Shown here: positions 36,859 to 45,937 of the stretch, one piece after another | Numbering within the stretch: position 1 is the stretch's first letter | How the letters are laid out: each line of letters starts with the position of its first letter | Source: JAAYFT01 sp036562765 | GTDB lineage: Bacteria; Bacillota; Clostridia; Tissierellales; Tissierellaceae | Direction of reading: 5' to 3' | Assembly: GCA_036562765.1 (NCBI GenBank) | Contig: DATCJO010000063.1 | Span: 84,223 to 148,222, forward strand | Length of the DNA: 64,000 bases | Made by a program: the position numbers and the translations under genes | Notes under the pieces: model-generated | Seen by the model: the letters and a program-made list of their open reading frames with translations, nothing else | What the model was told of the DNA's origin: nothing | Database searches by the model: none

Positions 36859-38579
36859 TCTGCAATCACCCCTTTATGTTGTGATTCATAAATTTCCTTG
36901 TAAATTGGAGAAGTTTGCAACAAGGTTTCATGGTCACCAATGGACTCAATTTGTCCCTCATGTAAAACAATTATCTTATCTGCATATTGAACAGAGGATA
37001 TCCTTTGAGCAATGATAATCTTTGTGATATCCCTTAATTCATTTTTGAAAACTTGTTGAAGTTTTGCTTCTGTGGCTACGTCAACAGCACTTGTTGAATC
37101 ATCTAAAATCAAAATCTTAGGAGATTTTAACAAAGCCCTTGCAATTGTAAGCCTTTGCTTTTGACCACCTGAAAAGTTTTCTCCACCTTGCTCTACTATA
37201 TGGTCTAGTCCATCATCATATTTTGAAACAAATTCCCATGCTTGTGCATGCTTTAATGCATTAATAATCTCTTCATCTGTTGCATCTTCTTTGCCCCACT
37301 TCATATTGCTTCGGATAGTCCCTGAAAATAGAGTATTCTTTTGCAATACCATTGCAACTTTGTCTCTTAAAACTTTAATATCATAATTCCTTACATCTAC
37401 TCCACCAACATACACTTTTCCTTCTGTTACATCATACAACCTAGGAATTAATTGAACTAAAGTTGTTTTAGAAGAGCCAGTTGAACCAATGATTCCTACT
37501 GTTTCTCCAGATTCTATGCTGAAACTAATATTTTTCAAAACCTTTTCTCTACTGCCAGGATAAATGAAGCTTACATTTTCAAAAACAATTGAACCGTCCT
37601 TTACTTCCTTTACTGGATTTGGAACCTCTTTAATTTCTGATTCAGTATTCAATATTTCTAAAATCCTGTGCATAGATGCAGTACCACGCATAAATTGCAT
37701 GAAGTACATTGAAATCATCATAAGAGCCATCATTATTTGAGTTATATAAGTAATAAAAGCTATTAAATCTCCGCTGCCTAATGTACCTGCAACGACTTTT
37801 TGGCCCCCAAACCACAAAACAGCTATTATTGTTGAATAAATAATTAGGTTTAAAAATGGCATATTTATGATTACTAAAGAAATAGCCTTCAATGCTATAT
37901 CCCTTAAATCATCATTCCTTTTCTTAAACTTCTTTTCTTCAAATTCCTGCCTATTAAAGGATTTTACAACCCTTATTCCTATTAGGTTTTCTTGAATTGC
38001 AGCATTCACTTTGTCTAATGAAGTTTGTAATTTAAGGAATAATGGTCTCGACTTAACTAATACAACTGTTATTACAGCTGCTGTTAATGGAATTGCTATC
38101 ATAAAGATATTTGCTAAAGAAGAATTTATCTTAAATGCCATTATAAGTGCAAAAATCAACAAAAACGGAGACCTAACTGCCATACGAAGGCTCATCATTG
38201 TAACTTGTCCTACTGTATTACAATCATTAGTAAGCCTTGTTATAAGTGAAGATACTGAAAATTTATCTAAATTAGCAAATGAATAACTTTGAATCTTTTT
38301 AAAGGCTTCTTCCCTTATTTCAGCTGCAAATCCATATCCAGCTGTTGCACCACAATGGGCACTTAACGAACCAAAAAGAATTCCAAAAAAGGCAGTTATT
38401 ACCATAAGCAAGCCAACTTTTATAATATAATCCACATCCCTATTTGCAATTCCTACATCAACAATCAATGACATCAAATAAGGTATAAGAATATCAGCAA
38501 CAACTTCTAATATCATAAAAATTGGGCTCATGATTGCATAACTGATATACTTTTTCATAAGGTGCATTACCTTGCTCAA
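36855..38579 (-). CDS. ABC exporter half-transporter with degenerate ATPase site
   Basis: A 574-residue half-transporter (TM domain about 1-300, NBD about 335-560). Walker A is GSTGSSKTT and the signature FSGGQKQR is canonical, but Walker B reads ILILDDSTSAVD (Asp replaces catalytic Glu) and the H-loop reads IIIAQRIS (Gln replaces His). This is the classical degenerate site of heterodimeric exporters, which would pair with the LSQGE signature of the partner. ATG start just downstream of the marR gene (16-base gap). Confidence 0.9.
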   Translation of the reverse strand: MSKVMHLMKKYISYAIMSPIFMILEVVADILIPYLMSLIVDVGIANRDVDYIIKVGLLMVITAFFGILFGSLSAHCGATAGYGFAAEIREEAFKKIQSYSFANLDKFSVSSLITRLTNDCNTVGQVTMMSLRMAVRSPFLLIFALIMAFKINSSLANIFMIAIPLTAAVITVVLVKSRPLFLKLQTSLDKVNAAIQENLIGIRVVKSFNRQEFEEKKFKKRNDDLRDIALKAISLVIINMPFLNLIIYSTIIAVLWFGGQKVVAGTLGSGDLIAFITYITQIMMALMMISMYFMQFMRGTASMHRILEILNTESEIKEVPNPVKEVKDGSIVFENVSFIYPGSREKVLKNISFSIESGETVGIIGSTGSSKTTLVQLIPRLYDVTEGKVYVGGVDVRNYDIKVLRDKVAMVLQKNTLFSGTIRSNMKWGKEDATDEEIINALKHAQAWEFVSKYDDGLDHIVEQGGENFSGGQKQRLTIARALLKSPKILILDDSTSAVDVATEAKLQQVFKNELRDITKIIIAQRISSVQYADKIIVLHEGQIESIGDHETLLQTSPIYKEIYESQHKGVIAE

Positions 38580-38594
38580 CGAATATCCCCTCCT

Positions 38595-39047
38595 CTACTC
38601 TGTTTTGTTTTTTAAATTTGCCTTGTTTATTTTGTCCAAATTATTATTTACCTTGGTCAACAACTTGTTAAGTTTTATTAGCTCATCTTCACTAAGACCT
38701 TCAAATATATCCTGATATACTTTAACAACATACTCTTGATAGTCTTTTACAACATTCTTTCCTAAATCTGTAATTACCAGCCTATTATATCTCATATCAG
38801 ATTGTAATGGTTCTTGTTCCAATATACCTAAACTAATCAATCTTTTTACAACAACACTCATTGCGCCTTCTGTAAACCTCATTTGCTTGGCCAGCTCTTT
38901 TTGACTGGCATGAGGATTGTTTAAAATTTTCATTATCAGAAACAATTGTCCAAATGTTAATCCGTATTCATCTATTTTATATTGTAAAAGCTGAGTTATC
39001 TTTTGATGTGTAGCCTTTAATTGTAATGCAACATCAGATTCTAACAT
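38595..39047 (-). CDS. MarR-family transcriptional regulator
   Basis: A 150-residue winged-helix protein: the core has NPHASQKELAKQMRFTEGAMSVVVKRLISLG (about residues 45-75) and the wing DMRYNRLVITDLGK (about 85-100). GGAGG precedes the ATG. It is the first gene of the exporter operon, so it probably represses itself and the two ABC genes until a ligand binds. A palindrome overlapping its leader (39062-39079) supports autoregulation. Confidence 0.9.
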   Translation of the reverse strand: MLESDVALQLKATHQKITQLLQYKIDEYGLTFGQLFLIMKILNNPHASQKELAKQMRFTEGAMSVVVKRLISLGILEQEPLQSDMRYNRLVITDLGKNVVKDYQEYVVKVYQDIFEGLSEDELIKLNKLLTKVNNNLDKINKANLKNKTE

Positions 39048-39061
39048 ATCAAACCTCCAAT

Positions 39062-39079
39062 TACTTTAATGCTAAAGTA
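39062..39079 (-). promoter_or_regulatory. Candidate MarR operator
   Basis: Inverted repeat TACTTTA-N4-TAAAGTA just upstream of the marR ribosome-binding site and downstream of the predicted promoter. Its position suits repression by roadblock or leader binding. Size and AT content fit MarR-type sites. Confidence 0.5.
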
Positions 39080-39097
39080 TTTCCAGACAATATTACT

Positions 39098-39126
39098 ATG
39101 ATATATTATTTTCTAAATAATGTCAA
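39098..39126 (-). promoter_or_regulatory. Sigma-A promoter for marR-ABC operon
   Basis: Minus-strand -35 TTGACA (39121-39126), 17-base spacer and -10 TATCAT (39098-39103). The -35 is a perfect consensus match and the spacing ideal. The transcription start would be about 39090. Confidence 0.7.
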
Positions 39127-39156
39127 TATATCAAACGAAAACCGTCTACATATGAA

Positions 39157-39190
39157 AAAAGGTTAGTGAGTCTATACTCACTAACCTTTT
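39157..39190 (-). terminator. Intrinsic terminator of the NitT/TauT-type ABC operon
   Basis: 15-bp stem AAAAGGTTAGTGAGT with a 4-base loop, followed by a T-run on the minus strand, just past the solute-binding protein stop. Confidence 0.9.
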
Positions 39191-39208
39191 GAATAATATA
39201 CCCAATAA

Positions 39209-40279
39209 TTATTCAATACCTTCAATTTCATAGAATATCTTATCTAAAACAGCTTCTGGACTTAAATCATTGCTAATTAAACCAAGCTTTTGCAAAGCCA
39301 CTACATTTTTATATACTGAATCCTTAGCACCTTCAATTGATGGATTGTAATTATATGACTTTAGAAGTCTTGAATTCAATTCAACATCCCCTGCTACATA
39401 ATTCTTTTCAATTTGCAATTTAGCTGCTTCTTCTGGATTTTCTTCAACAAAAATGCAGGCTTTTTGTATAGCTTTTAAAGTCTTCTTTGCTATTTCTGGA
39501 TGTTTTTCTATAAATTCAGGGCTAAATACTAATACACAGCAGTATTCATCTTCATAAAGTGGATCAGAAGACTGGTCAAATATTAATTTGCCAACGCCAC
39601 TTTCAACAATTTTACTTGCAGCTGGGTCTGCTATACAAATTGCATCAACGTATCCATTTTCAAGTGCCATTTGCAAATCAGATGCGTTGTAAACAACAAA
39701 TTCAACTTCCATATTATCAGGTGTTGCCCCAATTCCATATTCCAACAAAGTTCTTTGTACAATTACAGCTTGACTGCTTGCCAATCCTGGTACTCCTATT
39801 TTCTTTCCTTTTAAGTCTTTAATGCTATTAATTTCATCATTTGTTGCCAAAGTCAAAGCTTTCAAACAGCCAGTATGAACTCCAGACACTATCTTAATAT
39901 TTAATCCATTGTCTACTTGTTGAACAATTTTAGGAATCATATCTTGATAAACATCAAGCTTCCCTGATACCATTAAATCTGCAGCTGCTTGCTCTGATTT
40001 AATAAACTCAACTTTAACTCCTTCTTCATCGAAGTAGCCCAATTCATAAGCCAATTGCAACGGAGCTTGGCACAAAGACCCAGTATATGTAAGCCTTACA
40101 ACATAATCATCTAACTTATCATTAGAGTCTCCTGTTTCTTGTGAATTATTTGCTCCATTTTGATTTTCAGATACTGCTGGAGTATCTTTCCCTTCTTTAT
40201 TGTTCTTGTTAGAACAACCTACCATAATAATTGCTAAAGCCAAAATCAATGATAAAATTGCTACACTTTTCTTTTTCAT
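39209..40279 (-). CDS. ABC importer substrate-binding lipoprotein, NitT/TauT (SsuA/THI5-like) family
   Basis: A 356-residue lipoprotein: lipobox in IIMVGCSNK near residue 22, a Ser/Asn/Gly linker to about 55, and an NMT1/THI5-like binding fold. Family features are APLQLAYELGYFDEEGVKVE, QDMIPKIVQQV and DLKGKKIGVPGLASSQAV. The ligand is unknown; relatives bind nitrate, taurine/sulfonates, riboflavin or pyrimidine precursors. It is the last gene of a permease-ATPase-binding-protein operon. Putative cellular location is the outer membrane leaflet of the cytoplasmic membrane. Confidence 0.87.
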   Translation of the reverse strand: MKKKSVAILSLILALAIIMVGCSNKNNKEGKDTPAVSENQNGANNSQETGDSNDKLDDYVVRLTYTGSLCQAPLQLAYELGYFDEEGVKVEFIKSEQAAADLMVSGKLDVYQDMIPKIVQQVDNGLNIKIVSGVHTGCLKALTLATNDEINSIKDLKGKKIGVPGLASSQAVIVQRTLLEYGIGATPDNMEVEFVVYNASDLQMALENGYVDAICIADPAASKIVESGVGKLIFDQSSDPLYEDEYCCVLVFSPEFIEKHPEIAKKTLKAIQKACIFVEENPEEAAKLQIEKNYVAGDVELNSRLLKSYNYNPSIEGAKDSVYKNVVALQKLGLISNDLSPEAVLDKIFYEIEGIE

Positions 40280-40309
40280 ATTATCCTCCTTATCTTATTT
40301 TGTTTTATG

Positions 40310-41080
40310 TTAAAATTTCATTATCCTTAAAATTTCATTCCTCAAATTAATAAAATCACTTGAATCCCTGTTCCTAGGCCTATCTAAATTAACTTCTATT
40401 ATTTTTTCTACTTTTGCAGGTCTTGGAGTCATTACGAAAATCCTATCGCTCATATAAATTGCCTCATCTACATCATGCGTAACCATTACCATTGTTGTTT
40501 TTCTTTCTTTCCATATTCTAATTATTTCATCCTGCATGTTAATCCTTGTAAAAGCATCAAGTGCTCCTAATGGTTCATCAAGTAGCAGCACCTTTGGATG
40601 ATTAATTAAAGCCCTAGCCAAAGCAACTCTTTGTGCCATTCCACCAGAAATATGATGGGGGTATGACTTTTCAAAACCTCTTAATCCAATTAAATCTATA
40701 AAATAAACTACTTCATTGTTGTCCTTATTAAATACCCTTCTTGCCTTTAATCCAAAGGCAATATTTTCATATATGGTTAGCCATGGATATAGCTTTGGAT
40801 TTTGAAAAACTAGACCACGCTCATAACTGGTAGACTTTATTTCATTCCCATCTAAAAGAATCTTTCCGGAAGATGGCTTATCTAATCCAGCTATTAACCT
40901 TAAGAGAGTTGTCTTTCCACAGCCAGAAGGCCCAATTAATGATACAAATTCACCGGGATTTATCTTGAAATTCATTTCACTTAAAGCAACTACTTCATTG
41001 CCATCTACAGATGTAAAAATCTTTGATACTCCTATTGCTTCCAGCGAACCTGATTTAATATCTTCTATACAACCTACCAA
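40310..41080 (-). CDS. ABC importer ATP-binding protein, NitT/TauT type
   Basis: About 256 residues. Walker A is GPSGCGKTT, the Q-loop is FQNPKLYPWL, the signature SGGMAQRVA and Walker B VLLLDEPLGALD. The TTG start at 41080 has AAGGGGG 7 bases upstream and overlaps the permease by 7 bases; a longer frame to 41101 covers that site. Middle gene of the operon. Confidence 0.88.
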   Translation of the reverse strand: MVGCIEDIKSGSLEAIGVSKIFTSVDGNEVVALSEMNFKINPGEFVSLIGPSGCGKTTLLRLIAGLDKPSSGKILLDGNEIKSTSYERGLVFQNPKLYPWLTIYENIAFGLKARRVFNKDNNEVVYFIDLIGLRGFEKSYPHHISGGMAQRVALARALINHPKVLLLDEPLGALDAFTRINMQDEIIRIWKERKTTMVMVTHDVDEAIYMSDRIFVMTPRPAKVEKIIEVNLDRPRNRDSSDFINLRNEILRIMKF

Positions 41081-42030
41081 TTTATAACCCCCTTTTGCCA
41101 TGTTAGGAGTTTGTCCCTAACTCTGAACATAATGGTAAGCACCAATGAGCACATGACACCTATTACGATAAGTCCAGCATAAACATTTGCAAAGGACATA
41201 ACTTCTCGCTGCCAGTTTACATACCAGCCTATACCATACTTAACACCTATCATCTCAGCAGTTATTAAGGTAATAAATGAAGATGTTATTCCATTAAAGA
41301 ACCCTGTAAAAATTGAAGGCAATGCTCCAGGTATTGCTATGCGAAGAAGTTGATAATAATTTGGCGAACCTAGAGTTTTGGCAACTTCAAAATAGCTTTT
41401 TTCAAGATTTTGAATTCCCGAGCTTGTCATCAATGATGTAGGAAACCACATGCTCAATGCAACAATAAAGGCACTGGCACCAAAGGAGGTTGGAAATACA
41501 ACAAGAGCTATGGGTATCCAAATTGTTGCTGGAATTGGTCCAATAAACTTGACCAAAGGCGCAAGCCAATAGTTTAATTTTTTACTCCATCCTACACAAA
41601 CACCTGTAATTATCCCTGCAATTCCTCCTGAAATCACTCCAGTAAATAATAATCTTAGAGAATGAAGTAAGCACTTTAACAACAGTTTATAATCTCGAAA
41701 AAAAACATTTATTACTTTATCTGGATAAGGAAAATAGACTTCAGGAATTAAATTAAATTTTAAAGTAATTAAATTGTATATGCACAACAAAAATATTGCT
41801 CCAGCAATTAACCTTGACTTATATGTATATGTTTTCTTAATCTTAGTATTAAATTTTGCTACGATAATTAACACAGAAAAAATAATTATTAAAATAATAA
41901 GCAAATTGCTGAAATAGTTATAATTCCTATAAAGAATGTCTTTATTGTTTGGTATGGTTTTATGTAAAACTAGGGCAACAACTGTTACAAATAACGGTAA
42001 TAGTAGTTCAAAATTTAAATGTTTTTTCAC
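41074..42030 (-). CDS. ABC importer permease, NitT/TauT type
   Basis: A 318-residue membrane protein with about 6-8 segments. The cytoplasmic ATPase-contact loop (EAA-type) is visible in YFEVAKTLGSPNYYQLLRIAIPGALPS, and preceding SLRLLFTGVISGGIAGI resembles SsuC/TauC proteins. The N-terminal ~80 residues are an extra hydrophobic extension. The GTG start at 42030 is the only good option: a stop precedes it upstream, yet the GGAGG lies about 15 bases away, unusually far. First gene of the operon. Confidence 0.85.
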   Translation of the reverse strand: MKKHLNFELLLPLFVTVVALVLHKTIPNNKDILYRNYNYFSNLLIILIIIFSVLIIVAKFNTKIKKTYTYKSRLIAGAIFLLCIYNLITLKFNLIPEVYFPYPDKVINVFFRDYKLLLKCLLHSLRLLFTGVISGGIAGIITGVCVGWSKKLNYWLAPLVKFIGPIPATIWIPIALVVFPTSFGASAFIVALSMWFPTSLMTSSGIQNLEKSYFEVAKTLGSPNYYQLLRIAIPGALPSIFTGFFNGITSSFITLITAEMIGVKYGIGWYVNWQREVMSFANVYAGLIVIGVMCSLVLTIMFRVRDKLLTWQKGVINW

Positions 42031-42437
42031 TTGACGTTCTTGTTACCTCCTTTTTTATTTGATATTCCATGATTTTTCAAATATAGATTTTATATCTTCG
42101 ATAATTAATTATCAAATTGAAATAAATTATATTCATTTTCATTTAATAAATTTTTTTTATATCTACAGATTTGGAAAATTTTTATACTTTATTTTGAATC
42201 TCATCTTTTTTCTCGTTTTATTCTCTATAAATAAATTATCTATGTCGTTTAAACCTAACTTTATATAAAACCCAACTAATTCTAATAAACACTGTAAAAT
42301 ATAAAGGATTCCTCATTTTACATTTGACAATTACTAAATTTACATATATAATTTAACTTGTTTTTTTCTATAAATAATATTTTTTGAATTATTTAAAGAA
42401 TTTGGAACAGAATATAACTATGAAAGGAGGAAAAACA
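42031..42437. other. AT-rich divergent intergenic region
   Basis: About 400 bases between the divergent permease and symporter genes. It contains a 14-bp perfect palindrome GATAATTAATTATC at 42100-42113, which could be a regulatory site or chance in such AT-rich DNA. No clear riboswitch fold, ORF or promoter was recognised. Confidence 0.5.
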
Positions 42438-43607
42438 ATGAAAAAAATAGGATTACTACCAAAACTGATTATAGCCATAATACTAGGTATAATCATTGGA
42501 AGATTTGCTCCAGCTTGGGTAGTAAGAATACTAGCGACATTTAACAGTTTATTTGGGAATTTCCTAAGTTTTGCTATCCCACTGATTATTGTAGGATTTG
42601 TTGCTCCTGGGATTGGTGATTTAGGTAAGAAAGCTGGTAAGCTATTAGCAATAACTGCAGGTCTTGCTTATGTTTCAACAATTTTTGCTGGTAGCCTAGC
42701 ATATATTACCTCAACTATAGTACTTCCAAGGTTTTTAACTCCTGGAGCATTGTTATTAGATTCATCCAATCCTGAAGAAGCTCTACTTCCAGCATTTTTC
42801 AATGTAGAAATGCCACCAATATTTGGAGTAATGACAGCATTATTAATTGCATTTACATTAGGACTAGGAATTGCAGCAATTAAAGGAGAAACTATTAAAA
42901 ATTTCATGAAAGAATTTCAATCTATTATAGAAAAATTAATTTCTAATATTATAATTCCATTATTGCCTTTCCATATATTAGGCATATTTGCTAACATGAC
43001 CCATGCTGGACAGGTTGCAACAATCTTATCAGTATTTGCAAGAGTATTTATAATGGTAATTTTACTTCACATAACTGTTTTAATAATTCAATTTACAGTA
43101 GCTGGAACCTTGGCAGGTGCAAATCCATTTAGATTATTAAAAAATATGATACCTGCTTATTTTACAGCTATAGGTACTCAATCATCTGCTGCAACTATTC
43201 CAGTTACTTTACAACAGACTAAAATAAATGGAGTTCAAGATGAAATAGCTGACTTTGTAATTCCATTATGCGCTACAATCCATTTATCAGGAAGTACTAT
43301 TACATTAGTAAGTTGTTCCATGGCAAACATGATGCTAAATGGCATGTCTACAAATTTCGCAGTAATGTTCCCATTTATTTTAATGCTTGGAGTTACAATG
43401 GTAGCTGCTCCTGGTGTACCTGGAGGAGCTGTTATGGCTGCACTAGGAATACTAGAAAGCATGTTAGGCTTCTCTTCTCCAATGCTATCGCTAATGATTG
43501 CTTTGTACTTAGCTCAAGATAGCTTTGGTACTGCAGCAAATGTTACAGGAGATGCTGCAATCGCTGTTATAGTTAATAAAATCTCTGGATATGAGTTAAA
43601 AAAATAA
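42438..43607 (+). CDS. Dicarboxylate/amino acid:cation symporter (DAACS family)
   Basis: About 389 residues with eight or more membrane segments. It starts GLLPKLIIAIILGIIIGRF and carries the family re-entrant loops: FTAIGTQSSAATIPVTL (serine-rich HP1) and the later CATIHLSGSTITLVSCSM and GGAVMAALGI (HP2). Relatives carry glutamate/aspartate, serine/threonine or C4-dicarboxylates with sodium or protons; the substrate cannot be chosen. The ATG at 42438 follows AAAGGAGG; a longer frame to 42384 lacks such support. Monocistronic. Confidence 0.87.
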   Translation: MKKIGLLPKLIIAIILGIIIGRFAPAWVVRILATFNSLFGNFLSFAIPLIIVGFVAPGIGDLGKKAGKLLAITAGLAYVSTIFAGSLAYITSTIVLPRFLTPGALLLDSSNPEEALLPAFFNVEMPPIFGVMTALLIAFTLGLGIAAIKGETIKNFMKEFQSIIEKLISNIIIPLLPFHILGIFANMTHAGQVATILSVFARVFIMVILLHITVLIIQFTVAGTLAGANPFRLLKNMIPAYFTAIGTQSSAATIPVTLQQTKINGVQDEIADFVIPLCATIHLSGSTITLVSCSMANMMLNGMSTNFAVMFPFILMLGVTMVAAPGVPGGAVMAALGILESMLGFSSPMLSLMIALYLAQDSFGTAANVTGDAAIAVIVNKISGYELKK

Positions 43608-43635
43608 AACCTCAGAATTTTATTCTGAGGTTTTA
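43605..43635. terminator. Bidirectional terminator after the symporter gene
   Basis: 13-bp stem TAAAACCTCAGAA with a 5-base loop; the symporter stop is in the stem. The opposing metal-chaperone gene stops a few bases farther on. T-rich sequence follows on both strands. Confidence 0.85.
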
Positions 43636-43641
43636 TTTACA

Positions 43642-43872
43642 TTATTTTATTTTTGATTTTTCAATATCATAACCCATTCTTCTAATTGCATCTTCAATAT
43701 CCTTAAGAGATATTTTCCCTTCATCAAAATTTAATTTTACCTTGCTTGATGTAAAAGATATGTTTATGGACTCCTTATCAACTCCATCTAACGCTTTTAA
43801 AGCAGCTTCAATTTTTTGTGAACATGATGGACATGTTAAAGTTTCCAACTGAATTATAGCTGATTTCATCAA
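43642..43872 (-). CDS. Heavy-metal-associated (HMA) domain protein
   Basis: A 76-residue single-domain protein with the metal-binding motif TCPSCSQK (CxxC) and the usual beta-alpha-beta pattern (TLTCPSCSQKIEAALKALDGV). It looks like a soluble CopZ-type metal chaperone. It lies 73 bases downstream of a P-type ATPase gene and is likely cotranscribed. The cognate metal is unknown, since the ATPase lacks the usual N-terminal HMA domain and has an unusual transport motif. Confidence 0.83.
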   Translation of the reverse strand: MMKSAIIQLETLTCPSCSQKIEAALKALDGVDKESINISFTSSKVKLNFDEGKISLKDIEDAIRRMGYDIEKSKIK

Positions 43873-43945
43873 AATTCTCCTTTCATCAATTCCATTATAA
43901 ATACATATTTATTTTACCATAATTTTGGGGACAAATTAGAATATT

Positions 43946-45796
43946 TTATTTTAACTTGTAATTCAGCAATCTCATGCCATTTAGAATAACAGCTAGTATA
44001 CTTCCTTCATGTATTAGCATTCCAATTGACATATTCATCCATTCACTAAATATTAAGCTTAATAGCAGAACTATAACAACTCCTACAGCTATAAAGATGT
44101 TCTGTTTCATATTCCTTACTATAGCCTTTGCAAGCCCTAATGCATGAGGCAGTTTTCTAAAATCAGAATTCATCAATACCACATCTGAAGTTTCAATTGC
44201 CACATCTGTGCCACCACCCATTGCAATTCCTATATGAGCCAAAGCTAAAGAAGGGCTATCATTAACACCATCACCAACGAAGGCAACAATGTGTCCTTCA
44301 TCAATTAATTTTTTAATAAATTTCGATTTATCTTCAGGAAGCATGTTGCCATATGCTTGAGTAAGACCAAGTTCTTTGCCTACGATATCAACTATTCCCT
44401 GATTATCGCCAGATAGCATGATTAGATTTTTTACACCTAATTTCCTTAAACGCTTCAAGTCTTCTTTTACTCCATTTCTTATTTGATCTCGGACTCCCAT
44501 TAAAATCTTCAATTCTCCGTCAATGGCAGCTAATACTAAAGAATTACCTTTTTCTTCTAAACGTGCAATATCACTTTTTGCTTTTTCACTAATTATTACC
44601 TTTTCTCTTTCCATTAATGCCAAATTTCCAACTGCAATTTTTTTATTATTAACTTTTGCAACTATTCCTTCTCCTTTTATAACTTCTGTATTTCCTACTG
44701 GATAAAATTCAACCTTCCCTATATCTTCAAGGACTGCCTTTGCCAATGGATGGTCAGATTCTCTTTCAACACTAGCTAAATAGCTTATTGCTTCCTCTAT
44801 ATTGTCACCATAGAATTCCTTTTCTACAACTGAAGGCATCCCTACTGTTAAAGTACCTGTCTTATCAAATACAATAGTATCTACCCTACTGAAATCACCA
44901 ACAACTTCACTTCCCTTTAAGAGAATTCCATAACGTGCTCCATTTCCTATGCCAGCTACATTTGATACAGGTACTCCAATGACCAAAGCACCTGGGCATC
45001 CAAGTACCAATATCGTAATGGCTACCTCAATATCCCTTGTAATTATCCATACTATAATGGCTATAATTAACACTATTGGAGTATAGTACCTAGAAAATCT
45101 ATCTATAAAACGCTCTGCCTTAGATTTTGAATCTTGTGCTTCTTCAACAAGCTCTATGATTTTGGCAAAGGTCGTATCTTCCCCTACCTTGTCAGCAGCA
45201 ATCTGCAAAGTCCCATTATCTAAAATTGTTCCAGCATAAACTTTTGAGCCCTTTTCTTTCGATACTGGTATAGATTCGCCAGTAATGCTTGATTCGTTAA
45301 CGCTTCCCTCCCCTGATACAACAGTACCATCAACTGGGATTTTAGAGCCCGTCTTAACAAGCAAAATATCTCCCACATCTACTTCATCAACATCAACTTC
45401 TTCAAATTCTCCATTTTCCATTAGTTTTAATGCAGTATCAGGTGCCATCTCAATCAAATTCTTAATGGCAGAACGGGTTTTATTTAATGTTCTTTGTTCT
45501 AAATATGCCCCAAATAAAAATAAAAATGTAACAACTGCTGACTCTTCAAAGTTTCTAATTAAAAAAGCTCCAATTACAGCTACAGTAACCAAAACATCAA
45601 TACTCACAACTTTAACCTTTAAAGACTGATATGCTTGAATAGCTATAGGTGCTACACCTAAAATAGACGCAACTATTAAAAATAAAGCATGGACATTAAT
45701 ATCTTTAAAAATTAATTTGCTGAAAAACCCAATAATAATCAAAATACCATTTACTAAAGCAATTTTATTTTTATTCTTCAGTATATACCTCTGCAT
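43946..45796 (-). CDS. Heavy-metal P1B-type ATPase with CPG transport motif
   Basis: About 616 residues. No N-terminal HMA domain; membrane segments, then TGES (A-domain), DKTGTLT (phosphorylated Asp), ESDHPL, and GDGVNDSPSLALAHIGIAMGG. The transport motif reads GCPGALVIG rather than CPC, CPH or SPC, and the last membrane segments read LIHEGSILAVILNGMRLL, like P1B-4 proteins. The ATG at 45796 has GGGGAAGG upstream; an ATG at 45814 has no site. A separate HMA protein lies downstream. It probably moves a transition-metal ion, metal undetermined. Confidence 0.87.
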   Translation of the reverse strand: MQRYILKNKNKIALVNGILIIIGFFSKLIFKDINVHALFLIVASILGVAPIAIQAYQSLKVKVVSIDVLVTVAVIGAFLIRNFEESAVVTFLFLFGAYLEQRTLNKTRSAIKNLIEMAPDTALKLMENGEFEEVDVDEVDVGDILLVKTGSKIPVDGTVVSGEGSVNESSITGESIPVSKEKGSKVYAGTILDNGTLQIAADKVGEDTTFAKIIELVEEAQDSKSKAERFIDRFSRYYTPIVLIIAIIVWIITRDIEVAITILVLGCPGALVIGVPVSNVAGIGNGARYGILLKGSEVVGDFSRVDTIVFDKTGTLTVGMPSVVEKEFYGDNIEEAISYLASVERESDHPLAKAVLEDIGKVEFYPVGNTEVIKGEGIVAKVNNKKIAVGNLALMEREKVIISEKAKSDIARLEEKGNSLVLAAIDGELKILMGVRDQIRNGVKEDLKRLRKLGVKNLIMLSGDNQGIVDIVGKELGLTQAYGNMLPEDKSKFIKKLIDEGHIVAFVGDGVNDSPSLALAHIGIAMGGGTDVAIETSDVVLMNSDFRKLPHALGLAKAIVRNMKQNIFIAVGVVIVLLLSLIFSEWMNMSIGMLIHEGSILAVILNGMRLLNYKLK

Positions 45797-45937
45797 CTTA
45801 ACCTTCCCCTTCATTTATAATGTCATCTTTTAATATTTTTTGTAAATCATCTTTATATATGTAAACTATCATAAATACTGAAATACATTTACTAAAAATT
45901 TACATGAATAAAGCAGATAGCACAATAACTACCTGCA

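Noticed and set aside
42100..42113. Palindrome GATAATTAATTATC
   Set aside because: Could be an operator, but at this AT content and length chance is likely; kept only as a note in the intergenic entry.
45285..45629. 114-residue plus-strand Ser/Thr-rich ORF
   Set aside because: Antisense to the P-type ATPase TGES region; no start signal.
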